The notes below the pieces were generated by a model. The model ran no database searches. It saw only the letters and a program-made list of their open reading frames with translations, and was not told where the DNA came from. DNA of 7,378 nucleotides, taken from positions 1 to 7,378 of the forward strand of contig JAOZMU010000158.1 of NCBI GenBank assembly GCA_029934165.1, given 5' to 3'. Of the stretch, positions 7,285-7,378 are shown in pieces (within the stretch, counting starts at the first letter, position 1; each line of letters begins with the position of its first letter). A program made the translations under genes and the position numbers. Origin of the DNA: Bacteroidales bacterium. Lineage in GTDB: Bacteria > Bacteroidota > Bacteroidia > Bacteroidales > JAOZMU01.

Positions 7285-7378
7285 TTATGGTGCGGTGGCA
7301 AAAAAGCAAATGTGCCAAAGCCGAAGGGTAGGGTGTGCAAACGCTCCATTTTTCTTCACGCAATACTCATTGCCTTTC
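7285..7378. other. GC-rich edge segment upstream of cas8b, possible dispersed repeat
   Basis: Bases 7291-7350 contain 31 G/C in 60, against 16 in 60 in a sampled stretch of cas3 (2461-2520). On the minus strand one frame is open for about 30 codons from the window edge to a stop near 7287, but its residues (ending in a segment like LRLWHICFFATAP) match no Cas protein I recognise. The segment gives the impression of an intergenic repeat I associate with Bacteroidota genomes, but that is memory rather than proof. A small inverted pair, TGGCA at 7296-7300 and TGCCA at 7313-7317, is present. Confidence 0.3.

Noticed and set aside
7257..7310. Promoter for cas8b (TAATACTG as a -7 box).
   Set aside because: It matches only six of eight consensus-relevant positions and lacks a -33 TTG at the right distance, so I could not support it.
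7287..7378. C-terminal end of an upstream gene such as cas6 on the minus strand.
   Set aside because: The only open frame shows none of the Gly-rich C-terminal motif of Cas6 and reads through the GC-rich block, so it is more likely non-coding.

Overview
The window is a very AT-rich stretch from what is most likely a member of the Bacteroidota. The reasons are a Bacteroidota-style -7 promoter box (TATCTTTG), A-rich sequence in place of Shine-Dalgarno sites ahead of the starts, and best resemblance, from memory, to Bacteroidota forms of PurQ and of type I-B Cas proteins. All five genes lie on the minus strand, so the window reads from right to left.

Right to left: (1) 7257-7378 is a short edge segment, unusually GC-rich for the locus, with no recognisable gene; it looks like a dispersed repeat or the end of something outside the window. 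(2) 7256-1232 is a compact type I-B CRISPR-Cas effector operon in the order cas8b - cas7 - cas5 - cas3, with gaps of 40 bp and 1 bp and then a 16-bp overlap. The 3' end of cas8b probably also supplies a separately translated small subunit (Cas11b). (3) 868-1231 is a gene-free stretch holding two nested-style inverted repeats that share an AGTGTT/AACACT core, and a candidate purQ promoter. (4) 867-187 is a PurQ-like glutamine amidotransferase gene, closed by a strong bidirectional hairpin terminator at 127-168. (5) 1-126 is AT-rich sequence in which I see nothing definite.

The Cas proteins would work as one system. Cas8b, Cas7 and Cas5 (plus the presumed Cas11b) form the crRNA-guided Cascade complex, and the HD-helicase Cas3 degrades the DNA it marks. 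The window holds no crRNA-processing enzyme (cas6), no adaptation genes (cas4, cas1, cas2) and no CRISPR array. Downstream of cas3 the locus stops directly at the repeat-bearing spacer, so those parts must be upstream of the window, elsewhere in the genome, or missing.

The most unexpected observation is in the housekeeping-looking gene. The PurQ homologue keeps its fold motifs and its His/Glu pair, but the nucleophile-cysteine position is Gly, and the other active-site glycine motifs are changed too.
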